DNA of 64,000 nucleotides, from contig JBCFYV010000012.1 in assembly GCA_039000515.1 (NCBI GenBank), positions 35,330,562-35,394,561 of the forward strand, written 5' to 3'. This document shows, in pieces, positions 1 to 11,377 of this stretch. The position numbers and the translations under genes were made by a program. A model generated the notes under the pieces. That model saw only the letters and a list, made by a program, of their open reading frames with translations, had not been told where the DNA came from and did no database searches. This DNA comes from Timema cristinae. Lineage: Eukaryota; Arthropoda; Insecta; Phasmatodea; Timematidae. Each line of letters begins with the position of its first letter. The stretch's first letter is position 1.

Positions 1-617
1 AACCTACACACACACACAACTTTAAAATTATTAGCAAACTATTATTATAGTTATTCTATTACTAATAATACCTTTATTGATTCAATTTTATATTCTCTAG
101 TCATCATTTTATCTAAACCACAAAATGAGAACGCACTATTCAAACTTCTATAAAAGATTTGAAATGCGCGCGTACAATAATGCATCGATACTAACGCTTA
201 TTGGCTTTAAAGTTTGATCACTAGTACTAAAGAGTAGAGACCCATATTTCAAATACCTTTGTCTTAAATGGTTCTGTGTATCTGTGGTGAACTGAATATC
301 TATTCTATGACTGGATATAACAGAAGTACAGAACAGACAACAAACAGAGTAATGTGATCTGTGATAACGTCTTTCAATTCAATTTCTTTTTGTATTTTCT
401 TATGTTTACAAATTTTGTATATTTAATGTTTGGATTTTTTCAAGGAAAGTGGAAATGCTACATACATTATTTCTAATTCATGAATTTCTAAGAAGTGGAA
501 AATTTGGTATAGAATAAAATTTAACTTGAATAAATGTCTCTACTGTTAAGTCTTAATTGATAAATTGTGATAACTATTTCTAATTTAGACGAACACTTTC
601 TCTTTTTGAAGTAAAAA
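1..617. other. Upstream region of zinc-finger gene, no ORF
   Basis: AT-rich sequence with no convincing coding frame. A pyrimidine-rich stretch ending in AG at about 587-588 (ctatttctaatttag) could be a 3' splice site for an exon holding the ATG at 618. That is an inference from consensus only. Nothing else is supported. Confidence 0.4.
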
Positions 618-1395
618 ATGCCTAAGGAAGGTAAATTAGTGGAATGTCGGAATGTGGAAAATCTTTTAAGCAGATGGGGCTTTGAGAAAACACATGGCTC
701 ATCATGATTTAAAGCCATATCTATGTGTCTTGTGTGGCAAATATTTCCGCACCGAAATGAACCTTTCCGGCCATGTTTTAACACATGGCCAATCAAACGA
801 GTGTCCAATTTGTAGGAAGTGTTTCAAACGTAAATCCTATCTTCAAAAACATGTCCTACTACATAGTAATAACAAAATGTATGAATGTACAGTTTGTGGG
901 AAAAGGTTCCATCAAAAAAGTTATTTGGCAAAGCATGTAAAAATACATGAAGAAGTTCTTCCCCACATCTGTCTTTTATGTGGGCAAAGTTTCAGTTTGA
1001 AGGGCATCTTAAAGCAACACATTTTATTACACAGTGCAGAGTTCCCTTTTAAATGCTCAATGTGCAGTAAAGGATTCAACCGTAAAGACTATAGAGATAA
1101 ACATATGATGATACACTATGGTACTAAGCCGCACCAATGTTTTGACTGTGGGAAAATGTTCCGTCAAATGAACCACCTTCAAAGACATATTTTGACCCAT
1201 TCAACCAATCAGATACATAAGTGCATTATGTGTGAGCAGACATTTGAGGACAGAGATGACTATTTGCACCATATCATGTCTCACATATGCCATGTTAGTA
1301 TGATAGATGATGAAAATCATACATCCTTCCATGAAGACTCAAAACCTTTCTCAATTGAAGATTGTCTCAATTTCGGCCAAGTAGAAATTCTTTAG
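618..1395 (+). pseudogene. C2H2 zinc-finger protein, two frame breaks near the N terminus
   Basis: A tandem-array C2H2 zinc-finger protein, by family a nuclear DNA-binding protein. From about 700 to 1290 there are seven complete C-x2-C-x12-H-x3-H fingers in one frame, starting at YLCVLCGKYF and ending at HKCIMCEQTF. Finger linkers are poorly conserved (no TGEKP), as is common in arthropod array proteins. An acidic tail of about 35 residues follows before the TAG at 1393. An eighth finger lies upstream but is split: the ATG at 618 opens a frame reaching a Cys at 645-647, the next part (ECGKSFKQMG, from 650) is in a second frame, and LRKHMAHH from 682 is in the main frame. Each step fits one missing base, the second beside a GGGG run, so either a young pseudogene or base-calling indels. 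The finger region itself has no stops. Confidence 0.8.
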
Positions 1396-3454
1396 TATTT
1401 GCCATGTAAACAACATTGCTTTGTACAAGCTCAACATTGTGTTGGATTATGCAACAGCTAAGTTGAGAGGTCAAAAATATTTACAACTGTGAACTGTAAT
1501 TTATTTATAAAAAGATAAATTTTGATCAACCACTTCCCTTCTGCTAGTCTATGATTATGCTGACGATTAGTAATAGGCCCTACTAATTTGTTTCAGTTTT
1601 CTACCTTAACATTGGCACATGAAATGTCACTAAAATTGGATTTTTACGTTGTGTTTATAAGCTCAGCCAGACTAATCCAATTTAAAGTAATAATAGTGCT
1701 GTTGCATCTGGGAAAGACCAAGCTTAACTTATGGTGTTCCATTAATTTGAGACTCAAAGTAAACTAAAACTCTCTACCTCTAAAAAGTAAAAATCTCCTA
1801 CAATATCTCCTTTATCAAGTCAAGGCTCTTTAAATAAAAACTTAACAAAATAAAGTTTAGTTACAAAATTCAGGAATAATTATTTTTCCTCCCAATTCAA
1901 ATTTAATTTTTAAAGGTTAAAATTAGCTGAGTGATCATTGCAAAAGAAATTAGTACGCTAGTTCAGTTTATTGGTCTCACTCTAACTATTTAAATGTCTA
2001 AGATAAAAGACTAATTAATTTAATGTTTCTAATTAGAAAATCCCAAGAGAAAACTTAAGTAATAAATACTTAACATAAAAATAATACATCAAGTCAAGTA
2101 GGCCTAACTGAGAAAGTTTGTCATTAGAGCCGATGATGTACGCCTACACTTGTCTTAGATTGACAGGTTAAAGTGCTATGTTAACATGCAAAATAAGCTT
2201 TTTACCTTTCGAGGTAGGAATGAGGTATACATATATTTGGGTTGAAGAAACCACTGCTAATATCATTCAGAAAAGCTATTTGTTCCATTGACTTGAACAC
2301 CTCCCATTTACTCTGAGAACCTAATAAGTGTGATTACTAATTTTAGTATTCATAGGCCCTAATGTACTAATTAATACTGTAACATTTTAAAAAATCCAAC
2401 ATTTTTTGCCCATATAATTACTATTGTAGAACATTTAAACGGGATTGTTTATTTTGATAGTTTATGGTCTCTCATAAAATTGGATAGTCTAGTAATTAGG
2501 CTAGGTTTACACATTAAAAAAATCTTTGTAAGGGGCATACAAGTGAAAAATTGGGTTTGACCAGTTCACTTATCTCACTTGATTAGGAAATTAATACAAT
2601 AATATAATCTATTTGTAAGCTATCAGCCGAAAATCATATAGGCTACCAGGAGGCTGCCAAGTTAAATACAGGTCTATTTTATTTTAAACTTGATATTTTA
2701 ATATATATAACTATTTATTAATTATATCATGTGCTAGTAACATTATAATCAATTTTTCCAGACAAGCTAAAATGGTTCAGTAAAATAAAGCTAAAGAATT
2801 GAAATTAGTTTAAATTAACTTAAGTGATCATTAGCAAGAAAGCTACAAATAATTTTTACACCTTCATAAATGTATTGATGTATGAACATTACCAGAAATT
2901 AAACATAATATGCATAAACCATAGTCCTACATCAAACCCTTATAGCTCAACAATTTTCTAAGCACAATAACTAGATGTCATTTTGTCTATAAGTATTTTC
3001 ACTGATAAATCTAAGGTAATTTGGATATTTCATCAGGCCTATTTCTCAGCCTTTGTTTGTGTAGAAAACTTACACAACTTGTTACAGTATGTATATTTTA
3101 TTCATTAAAATGTATTTGAAAGAAAAAAAAAACTAAACTTTTCTTATATTCTTTTGAAAATAGGTAAGTAGGAATAATTAGGATTTTTCAGGTGATGTCC
3201 TGTCGTTAAACAGAACAGGTATTGTTTTTAACCAAGTATATCTTTATGAAATTAAAGAAAATAGGTCGAATTTAACAGCCCCAGCGCAATGAGTTTCCCC
3301 CTCAACATTCAGTTCAATACATTAACTGTGTTCTCGCACGACGACCCTGCGCCATGAATATGGTACACACGTACCGAAACATGTCGACCAAAGTTTAGTC
3401 GGCTTCTAAATCGCTGACACTTGCCCAAGGAGTAACGGGACTCAAATCAAGTTT
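1396..3454. other. Intergenic AT-rich stretch, nothing recognised
   Basis: About 2 kb of AT-rich DNA with no coding frame, terminal repeats or tandem arrays that I can support. Whether the inverted arm begins here cannot be told, because its partner runs off the right end of the window at 64000. Confidence 0.4.
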
Positions 3455-5122
3455 AAGACTTCATATCTCTATTTAACACTGAACATTATTAATAGCTTGT
3501 TACATTTTAAGCCTTAAGTCATAATAATATTTCCTGTAATACAATACTTTCACTTGTTTACTCCATTCAAATTTGCCATCTTAATGTTTAAATTTTAATT
3601 GTATTGTTCCTCAATTCATTTCTGTTATTAATTATTTTAATATGTTTTCATGTATTTATTCTTCTGATTGATGGTCACCATTTGACTTTATAATGTTATG
3701 TCACGATTATTTTTAATCATATTATTTCTATCTCATATATTTTAGTGTTATTGAAAGCGCTGTTTGAATTTTTATCAATATTAAATATATATAATTTTAA
3801 CTTGTTAATTACTTTTAATTTTTTTATTTCCTTTAATATACTATCCTTTTACCTCTTTATTGACCTTAGATTTTTTTGAAGTCTTAACCTGTATTATAAC
3901 TGCTCCTTACTTTTTTCAAGTTTAGAATGTTTTCTAAAATGATTTCCCCCTGGGTTTTATTTTTTCAAGCAATTTTATTTCACAACTCATATTTACCAAA
4001 CACAGGAGTTTGATAGTAAAAACAGACCGTTCAGAGCGGACTTCCTACCAAAATCAGAGTATGCTAATTAGCTACATTTTGCTTTTTTGTTACCTACATG
4101 CAAGCTTAAAAGATGGTGCTTGATATCACCAATTTTTTTATATCTGGTGAACAATGAATCTATAATTAAAGTAAAAAAATAATTATTTGAAATTCAAATT
4201 TTTTATGTCTGAACGAAGAGAATTTTTCTTAACATCAATATTTGTTCTTTGAAATTGACTATGAAACTAATACTGTATTAAGTACTAGGCCTATTATTGG
4301 ACTTGGTATAACTCAGTGTTACCTTGAATTGACTACTTGTTTAGATAGTCTTGATCAAAAGTTTGTCAAATGGTAATACTTTAACAAACAAAATCAAATA
4401 CATTAATTATGGACAATTTATTTTAATTTATAAGTAGAAATATAACACTTTACTATTCCTTGAATGTTAACTTTAACAAAAATTATTAAAAATGAGGTGG
4501 CACAATGGCTAAATAGTTTTATAATAACGGAAATAGATAAAACTAAAGAAAAAGGGATAGTAAACTAATAAGAGTAAATTTTATCAAGAAAGCCCACCTA
4601 GGGAAAGAGGGAAAATGTGAAAACAATCTAATTCACAAAGGTGACAGCTTCTTCCTTCAGCTCATTGAATGTAAAAAATTATTTATCTTGGATTGAAATG
4701 TGACGATTTTGCCTGTCAGACCCATAAAGCCTCAATTTGGTTCTATATAACCAGCCAGTTTTTTTAAGGAGCCATATCAATTTCTGACTGGACAAGAAGA
4801 TTTGAATTCAATTGCAAAGTTTATAAACATACCAACCAAAAAGTAAAATTTACTTCATACAAGGCTTAACGGTGTGCACAGGCTCCTAGAGACGGATATA
4901 TTCCGATAGAGCGTAGTACTATCAGCTTGTCGTGCTCGTGACGGTCCAGTTAAAGAGGGAGACAGTATCATTACCTCTCACTCTCACTTAACTTCTCGCT
5001 TTGAGTACAAATAAAAGTAAGGAAAGAAGGGATTAGTAGCCTAAGAGGAAATGTTTACAGAGGGGTTTGGTGGAATACAATGCCATAGTTAGAAGGACAA
5101 CTACTTTTAACTATGCCTAGCT

Positions 5123-5678
5123 CAAGGGTGGATCCAGGGCTAGTTGTAGGGGTGAATTGGTTTTCACAAGGCTCCTTCAAGGATAAATTTAATAATTTTG
5201 ATTAATAAAAATTTTACTTTATAATATTTTAATTATAATATTGAGAGTTTAACAAACTAGTTGAAATTGACAATTAATATAATAATAATAATAATACTTT
5301 AAGAAAGAACACAATTTGGATTAACCAATTTGTTATTTTAATACAAAAATAACATAAAACAAAAAGTCGCCGTCACAATAAAAGTAATAAATATATACTG
5401 TACATAGGTCTAAAGTGTTTTAGTAATAAAAGAAAAAAATGTGTATCTTAATACTAAACTTAATATAAATACTAGAAAATTTTAGTTTTAATCCCCTTGC
5501 TTTGCTCTAGAGCTAAGTTGAAAGAGATGTTGCCTAATTTTGATTAGGTCGTGTAGAAGATAGGATGAGAAAAGTGTTAGTCATTCTTTACAACTTTAAA
5601 GTATTGGTTTCAATATTTATGAATATTTTCTATGCAGGAGGGGACGATCACACCCAACCCCACCTGGATCCACCCCTG
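5123..5678. mobile_element. hAT-like MITE, 556 bp
   Basis: The ends form inverted repeats: CAAGGGTGGATCCAGG at the left, and CAGGGGTGGATCCAGG when the right end is read on the minus strand. The 8 bp outside each end are gcctagct and ggctagcc, an imperfect (6/8) target duplication of the length used by hAT elements, and CAGGG-type termini also fit hAT. The interior is AT-rich and non-coding. The small antisense ORF pair spanning the right end is not supported as a gene. The mirrored copy is at 61772-62324. Confidence 0.7.
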
Positions 5679-6054
5679 GGCTAGCCAGGGAAACTCGAAG
5701 AAATATATGATTTTTAATGGTAATGAGAACAAATTCACTGTGCTGTTTGTAAAGATGATTACATATTCCAACAAGTTAATATACAAAATTAAATACACTT
5801 TTTGGAATATGTGGGATAAAAATGACATTAACTAAAGGTTTTTTTAAGTGAGATAAAGGTTTTTTTTTAATATGATATTCAACGAAATACAATAAGTGTA
5901 TTGATCTTGATATTTTTGGACACAATTATATTTAACTAGGACTGATTGCCATTAATGATATGATTTAAATGTCTAGGTCCTAAGTACTATAGTTGTATTT
6001 GTAAACAAAATTAGTTACAGGTTCATATTGTTTACACTGTCATCATACAAACTG
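5679..6054. other. AT-rich spacer, nothing recognised
   Basis: No gene, terminal repeat or clear tandem repeat is visible between the MITE and the GGTCGAC-rich array. Confidence 0.4.
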
Positions 6055-6740
6055 GTCGATAAGCTGTAAAAAATATCTCAAAAGCTAGATGAGACATGTG
6101 GCCGACACGATTTGGAACAACTGGTTGACAAGTTCATGCTTAGGTGGACAAAGTGACAGCAAACTGGCTGACCAATTGGGGCTCCAGCTAACTGATCGAC
6201 AGCACACTGGTTAACATGTGTGGAAAAAGTGGTCGACAGACAAGTGACTGTCATGCAAAAGCAATGACGATCACATGATCGATGTGAGTAGGACCATGTG
6301 ATAAAGAGCCAATTGGTCGACAAAAAGTATACACATATTTGTAATGCTTGGTGGGTTAAGTATCCGACCCTAGTATGACCTTCTGGTTGACTAGCTCATG
6401 CATAGGAGGACAAAGTGATCTACATACGAATAGTTGACCAATTTGGATGCATAAAACTAATCAACATTAAACTGGTCGATACGTGTGAACAAAGTGATCG
6501 ACAGACAAGTAATCTACACGAAGGAGTACTTAGACCAAGTTGTTGATAAGGGTAGGACCATGTGCTAGACGACCAACTGATCGACAAAATATTAACAAAC
6601 ATTTGATAGACTAGATAACTAGTGGCCGTCGACTCGTCGAAAAATACGTACATAGAACAAAAAGTGATAGACAGCCAACTGGTCGACAAAAAACAACAAC
6701 TGGCAGACAAACGTTGAGATGGATCCATATAATAGTGGAC
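6055..6740. repeat. Degenerate tandem array built on CTGGTCGACA-like units
   Basis: Phrases such as actggtcgataa, actggttgacaag, gtggtcgacagacaagt and aaagtgatcgacagacaagt recur irregularly throughout. This is an old, diverged short-unit array. The minus-strand open frames here (81 and 107 codons) simply read through the repeats and have no protein character. The mirror is at about 60710-61390. Confidence 0.6.
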
Positions 6741-7194
6741 CACAAGTTAATACATAGCGAATAAAGAACTCGCTAAGCCAAAAGCTAGGTGTTCTATTTT
6801 TGTATCCAGGTGTTCTTTTTCCACTATATATTTAGTTGCATTACAGTGAACGTCTGTCATCCGTTAATAATAACAATGTCAATCGATTAAAATAGTGTGG
6901 TTTACTTAACAGTAAATAAACAATGTCCCTTCTGTTTAATGTACAAATAAAAATAATTAAATGTTGGTAAATACACCAATCAAATACATAATATACAGCA
7001 AAATGTAAACAAAATTATTGTAAAATAATAGCAGAAAAGGTATGTTCTCTAAGAAGATAATACAAGGAATTCATACAAATATTAAAGTTATTATTTTTAT
7101 TACAATAAAATAATCAACAAAAATATACACATTTCTCTAACCACACCATTCACAAGTAGCCTTATTAACGTTATCTCCTGATTAAATATTACTT
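6741..7194. other. AT-rich spacer, nothing recognised
   Basis: No coding or repeat structure that I can support. Confidence 0.35.
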
Positions 7195-8560
7195 TATTTG
7201 GAAAGATTCTCACCTGGATTATTTTTTAATTGAATGTATTTAGAATCTATTTGGCGTTGTCACCTTGGCTATTTTTGAAAATTATATGCATGCATAATCT
7301 ATTTGGAGTGCTTCCCTTCCAGCAAATTTTTAAAACTGGGTGTCTCTAGAAACTATTTGCAGGGGTCATCATCTCGATCACTTGGCGCATTTTTGAAAAT
7401 TAAATGTCTTTAGAAGTTATTTGCAGTTTTATTCAAGTCTTTTAGCTTCATATTCAAGAATATCAGAAGGTGCGAACTACATCTAGAAGGGGCTAGTTTA
7501 TTCCAAGAAGGGAAATCACTCCTCTATACACTCCACTTATCGTTTTCCCTGTCCCTAATTTGGAGTGATCCTTTCCCACTTTTTTGAAATTATACTCTTA
7601 AAATATATTTAAAGTAGTCCTCCCTTCAAATTATTTTGAAATTTGGATGTTCCTAGAACCTATTTTGAGTAGCGTCCTTTGGAAATTTCTTAAAAGTTTG
7701 GATACCTCCAGAAGCTATTTTTAATAGTCCTCAACCAGTTTACTTTTTTAAATTTAGATCTCCTGAAAGCTATTTGAAGGGGTTCTCCAAAAATGTTTAA
7801 AATTTAGCTGCTTCTATAAGATATTTAGACTGCTCCTAGCTTGAATTTTTTTCGAAAATTAGATGCCTCTAGAAACTTCTCTGGAAAACTTTTGATAATT
7901 TAATGTATATAGAAGTTATTTAGAGGTTAATGCAAGATCTTTCAACTTCATATTTGAAAGTATCAGAGGATTTAGAATATATTTAGGGGGTGGGATTGAT
8001 TTCAGCTGAGATTATTTTCAGGGAAACAAACCCCTGTTGCCCCCGCCCCCCTCGATTCTACCACCATAATCCATCATAGACAGGACCTTACTCTTCCCAC
8101 TAAAAACAAGGGTACATCCATGATATTACTATACATTCTCAACGTATACTTTTTAAAGGTCTGGATCAAAAGGCCATTATTGCACGTATGATGTGTGCTC
8201 AGCTACAAGTATAGATTAGGCAAGATAAACAGTAGTATGCATAGGCCTATACATTTACAAAAGGTGCTTCACCCAATGGCGGTGGAACTTTGTGTAGGAG
8301 TGTATAGAAATTTTTTTTGAAAGGAACTTTCTTCCAATTAATAGGAGATCCGGGGACTCAACACCATATATTTTGTGAAAATTGAATACCTTTAGAATCA
8401 ATTTTTAAAGGTCCTTGTCCAGTAATATTTTGAAAATTAGACTCCTTCCAAGATATTTGGAGTGATCCTCTCCTAGAACCTTTTTTGAGATTTGGATACC
8501 CCTAAACACTAATTATAGTTTTCCTTACCTATAATATTTTAATTTAATTTTTCCAGAATA
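7195..8560. repeat. Diverged tandem repeat, unit about 60 bp
   Basis: A pattern of the form TTTTTGAAAATT-AGATGCCTCTAGAA followed by CTATTTGGAGTG and a pyrimidine-rich spacer repeats about every 55-65 bp for over 1 kb, with heavy divergence. Related units recur at 12750-12960. The array is non-coding. Mirrored copies are at 58760-60260 and about 53800-53960. The right-hand copy carries about 100 bp more near 59290-59390. Confidence 0.6.
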
Positions 8561-8689
8561 TATTTAAATTCTCAAATGATGGCAAATTTTCAAGAACATT
8601 TCCCGGGATTTTTCTCAATTTTACTGGTGAGTGGCCACCCTGAAAATATTAATTGTGGTATATCCCTCACAATTAACTACAAATAACAC

Positions 8690-9238
8690 CCGCCTCGGTG
8701 GTGTAGTTGGCTAACGCGCTAGTCGTGTTGAGCTCAACTGCTGAGGATGGGGAGATCGAGGTTTGAATCTCGGTCAGTTGAACTGGGGGTGGTTTTTCCT
8801 AAATGAGGTGACCTGGTGGTCTAGGGGTAAGGTGTCAGACTTCTATGCTGGCGGCCGGGGTTCAATCCTCGGTCCCGGCACAGATTTATCTGATTTCCAA
8901 ACCCTTCCTACACCTCTGACAAGACATCTTGTGAATGTGTGGAATACCAGGTCGCCACCGTGGTTCGGATTCCACGTTAAACTGTAGGTCCTTCATTTCA
9001 TCTCACAATCACCCTACCATTACACATTAGCGTAAGTGCGTATAACCCGAACGGGTAGTAAGACGCGGTGCTAATAATAATAATAATTTTCCTAAATGGT
9101 TTTCCACTCTCCCTCCACACAAATGCGGATTAACTTCCTCTATATTCAACTTTCCCCCTGCCTAATCCATTAGCGTAATTAGTACTTAAAGCGTATAACC
9201 CAAACGGGTAGTAAGATGCGGTGCATAATAATAATAAT
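8690..9238 (+). mobile_element. SINE-A, tRNA-derived, with nested SINE-B
   Basis: The head has RNA polymerase III promoter-like boxes: A-box-like GTGTAGTTGGCTAACGCG and B-box-like GGTTTGAATCTCGG. The body (TTTCCACTCTCCCTCCAC) and the tail GCGTATAACCCAAACGGGTAG end in (ATA)n. A 15-bp target duplication, AACTACAAATAACAC, flanks it at 8675-8689 and 9239-9253. A second SINE interrupts the body at 8806-9086. The mirrored element is at 58124-58672 with the same duplications. Confidence 0.9.
8806..9086 (+). mobile_element. SINE-B, tRNA-Glu-like head, inserted into SINE-A
   Basis: The head CCTGGTGGTCTAGGGGTAAG and B-box-like GGGGTTCAATCCTCGG resemble a tRNA-Glu-type promoter. The 281-bp unit ends with the same tail as SINE-A (GCGTATAACCCGAACGGGTA, then AAT repeats). 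The target duplication TTTTCCTAAATG at 8794-8805 and 9087-9098 lies within the SINE-A body, so SINE-B jumped second. The anticodon arm does not fold convincingly, so this is not a functional tRNA gene. Another copy is at about 31272-31566 and the mirror is at 58276-58556. Confidence 0.9.
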
Positions 9239-9429
9239 AACTACAAATAACACTTGTATCACCTCCTGACAAAATATTACTTTAGCTCTATCTCTCACAA
9301 TTCATTACAAGTAACACTCTTAATTCACGTCCTAACAAAATATTACTTTGGATATATACCTCGCAATTAATTACAAGTAACACTGTTAAATCACTTATTG
9401 ACAAAATATTACTTGATATAGGCTAATAT

Positions 9430-10140
9430 ATCTGTTGCCAGAAGCAGTGTGTTGTTTTAATCTCAAACAAGTTCAAGATACCTACTTAGAGCCAAATCGT
9501 CAAAGCCATTTTTTCCCCCCAAGTCTTTGAAAAAGCACTCATCGATAAACTACCCACAAATGACAATTTATTAAAAAAAACAAGTAAACTTATACAATGT
9601 TATTTGTCATGTCAGACATTCCCAAGATACCAATTTGGAACCGAATCATCAAATCTCTTTTTAAAATATTTCAAGTTTTTGAAAAATCACTCATTACACT
9701 TTAAAAATGTTTTGACCAAAAACCAAATAGCCTCTACGTTGTTATTTGTGAGATCAATTACTCCTTAGGTTTGCATTTTAATCAGAATCTTTAGATCCAG
9801 TTTTGAAAAAAAAAAATTGCATTAAAAATCTCTCATTTGTAAACTATCCTTAATTCGAAGGCTAGGGTCAAAATAAAATAAACGTGTTGAGATATTGCCC
9901 TATAACTTCTAGATATAAAGTTTGAAAAAAATCAATCAAACCGTATCCGATCCGTGGCCAGGGACAGGTTGACAGACAGACATGGGCACAAACAGAATTG
10001 TGAAAACTAGTTTTATGAGTTCGAGTTTATAAAAAAAAAAGTAAAAATTCATCAATATCTTGAAATATTTTTTTTTTCTACATTACAATATTTTATCTTG
10101 ATATGAGTAAGTAAAAGAATGGTTACCCTGGTATTGTTTG
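9430..10140. repeat. Degenerate dispersed repeat of about 130 bp units
   Basis: Phrases such as CAAGTCTTTGAAAAAGCACTC and CAAGTTTTTGAAAAATCACTC recur about 130-140 bp apart, followed by a GTTGACAGACAGACATGGGC segment. It is non-coding, probably remains of an old non-autonomous element. Mirror at about 57210-57920. Confidence 0.45.
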
Positions 10141-10345
10141 GACACTACTCAATAACAAGAAAACTGCTCACTGAGGGCTGTCTGTCAATTCATGCGTAGC
10201 TAACATTGTATCACCACTCTCTAACACCAACACTTGCTTAGTGAGGACTGTCTGGTTTAATAGCAATTCATGTGTAGCTAACATTGTATCACCACTCTCT
10301 AACACCAATAATCCTTTTTGAGGACTGTCTGGTTTATTAGAAATG

Positions 10346-10612
10346 ACCCGCCTTGGTGGCGTAGTTGGCTAACACGCTTGTCGTATTGAGCTCGACTGCT
10401 GAGGACGGGGAGATCGAGGTTCGAATCTCGGTCGGGTGAACTGGGGGTGGTTTTTCCTAAATGGTTTTCCACTCTCCCTCCACGCAAATGCGGGTTCACT
10501 TCCTCTAATTCAACCTTCCTAATTCCTAATCCATTAGCGTAATTAGTACTTAAAGCGTATAACCCGAACGGGTAGTAAAACGTGTTGCTAAATATTATTA
10601 TATTATTATCAA
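10346..10612 (+). mobile_element. SINE-A copy inside the minisatellite
   Basis: The head CGCCTTGGTGGCGTAGTTGG, B-box GGTTCGAATCTCGG, body and tail GCGTATAACCCGAACGGGTA match SINE-A, without the nested SINE-B. It ends in ATT/ATA repeats that merge into the minisatellite. The target duplication is not resolved. This copy shows the uninterrupted body (TTTTTCCTAAATGGTTTTCC), which confirms the nested-insertion reading at 8806. Mirror at about 56750-57018. Confidence 0.85.
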
Positions 10613-10864
10613 TGCATGTGTAGCTAACATTGTATCACCACTCTCTAACACCAACACTTGCTTACTGAGGACTGTCTGGTTTATTAGCAATGCATGTGTA
10701 GCTAACATTGTATCACCACTCTCTAACACCAACACTTGCTTAGTGAGGGCTGTCTGGTTTACTAGCAATTCATGTGTAGCTAACATTGTATCACCACTCT
10801 CTAACACCAATAATCCTTTTTGAGGACTGTCTGCTTTACTAGCAATTCATGTGTAGCTAACATT

Positions 10865-11377
10865 TGTGCCGAGTGTCTCGTCGCTCATCTTTGGGCCAGC
10901 GCGCAGCGCGGTTTGCCCATTCCCCCCTCCCTCTTTCTGCCATGCGTGGTTAGCTGCGCACGACCTCCCCGCGCCTCGCTCGTTGGGGTTGCAAGGCTCG
11001 CTCTTCGAGAGCGCAGAGTGGTTTCCTGACTCCGGTCAACACGAGTCAGTGGTTCATGAGCGGTTGGCTCTCAGTTCCGGGAGTGGGCAGAGCTGATCGG
11101 GGATAGAGACACCGTCATGCGCGGGATTGGAGATGGGGGTTTCGCTTTCGAGATACAGTTGTGTAACCGGACCGACCAAGGGGGGAACGCAACCAAAGAC
11201 ACAAATAAATTTGTGTTAAAACATCAACCGGACAACTTTCTTCGTACAACCCCTATACTAGAACTTGTATCGCGCCCCAACTCTGGCGCGCGGACCCCTA
11301 GCCGCGACACCGGTGACCACGGGGGCAGACACATGGTCTCCCACAACATTGTATGGGTCCACGAGAGGTTTGGGCAT
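10865..11377. mobile_element. GC-rich 513-bp insertion in minisatellite, possible solo LTR
   Basis: The array unit AGCTAACATTGTATC is split here and ACATT is repeated on both sides (10860-10864 and 11378-11382), a 5-bp target duplication. The insert starts TGTGCCGAGTG and is strikingly GC-rich compared with its surroundings. An AATAAA lies at about 11204, as expected inside an LTR. The end does not show a clean CA with a 5-bp duplication, so the LTR call is tentative. The open frames across it (69, 76 and 106 codons) look like chance frames in GC-rich DNA. Mirror at 55982-56496. Confidence 0.65.

Larger units (their letters stand above)
8640..9420. repeat. Tandem repeat of about 75 bp hosting the nested SINEs
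   Basis: Ignoring the SINE insertion (8690-9238), three diverged units of the form CACAATTAATTACAAGTAACAC followed by TGACAAAATATTACTTT are visible at 8665-8689 plus 9239-9420. The SINE-A target site lies inside one unit. Confidence 0.55.

Noticed and set aside
6078..6743. Ser-rich minus-strand ORFs of 81 and 107 codons
   Set aside because: They lie wholly within the GGTCGAC-type degenerate array, and the mirrored copy has the same read-through.
8690..8790. tRNA genes at the heads of SINEs (also 8806, 10346, 31272)
   Set aside because: A- and B-box-like sequences are present, but no complete cloverleaf with acceptor pairing could be drawn, and each is followed by a SINE body, a common tail and target duplications.
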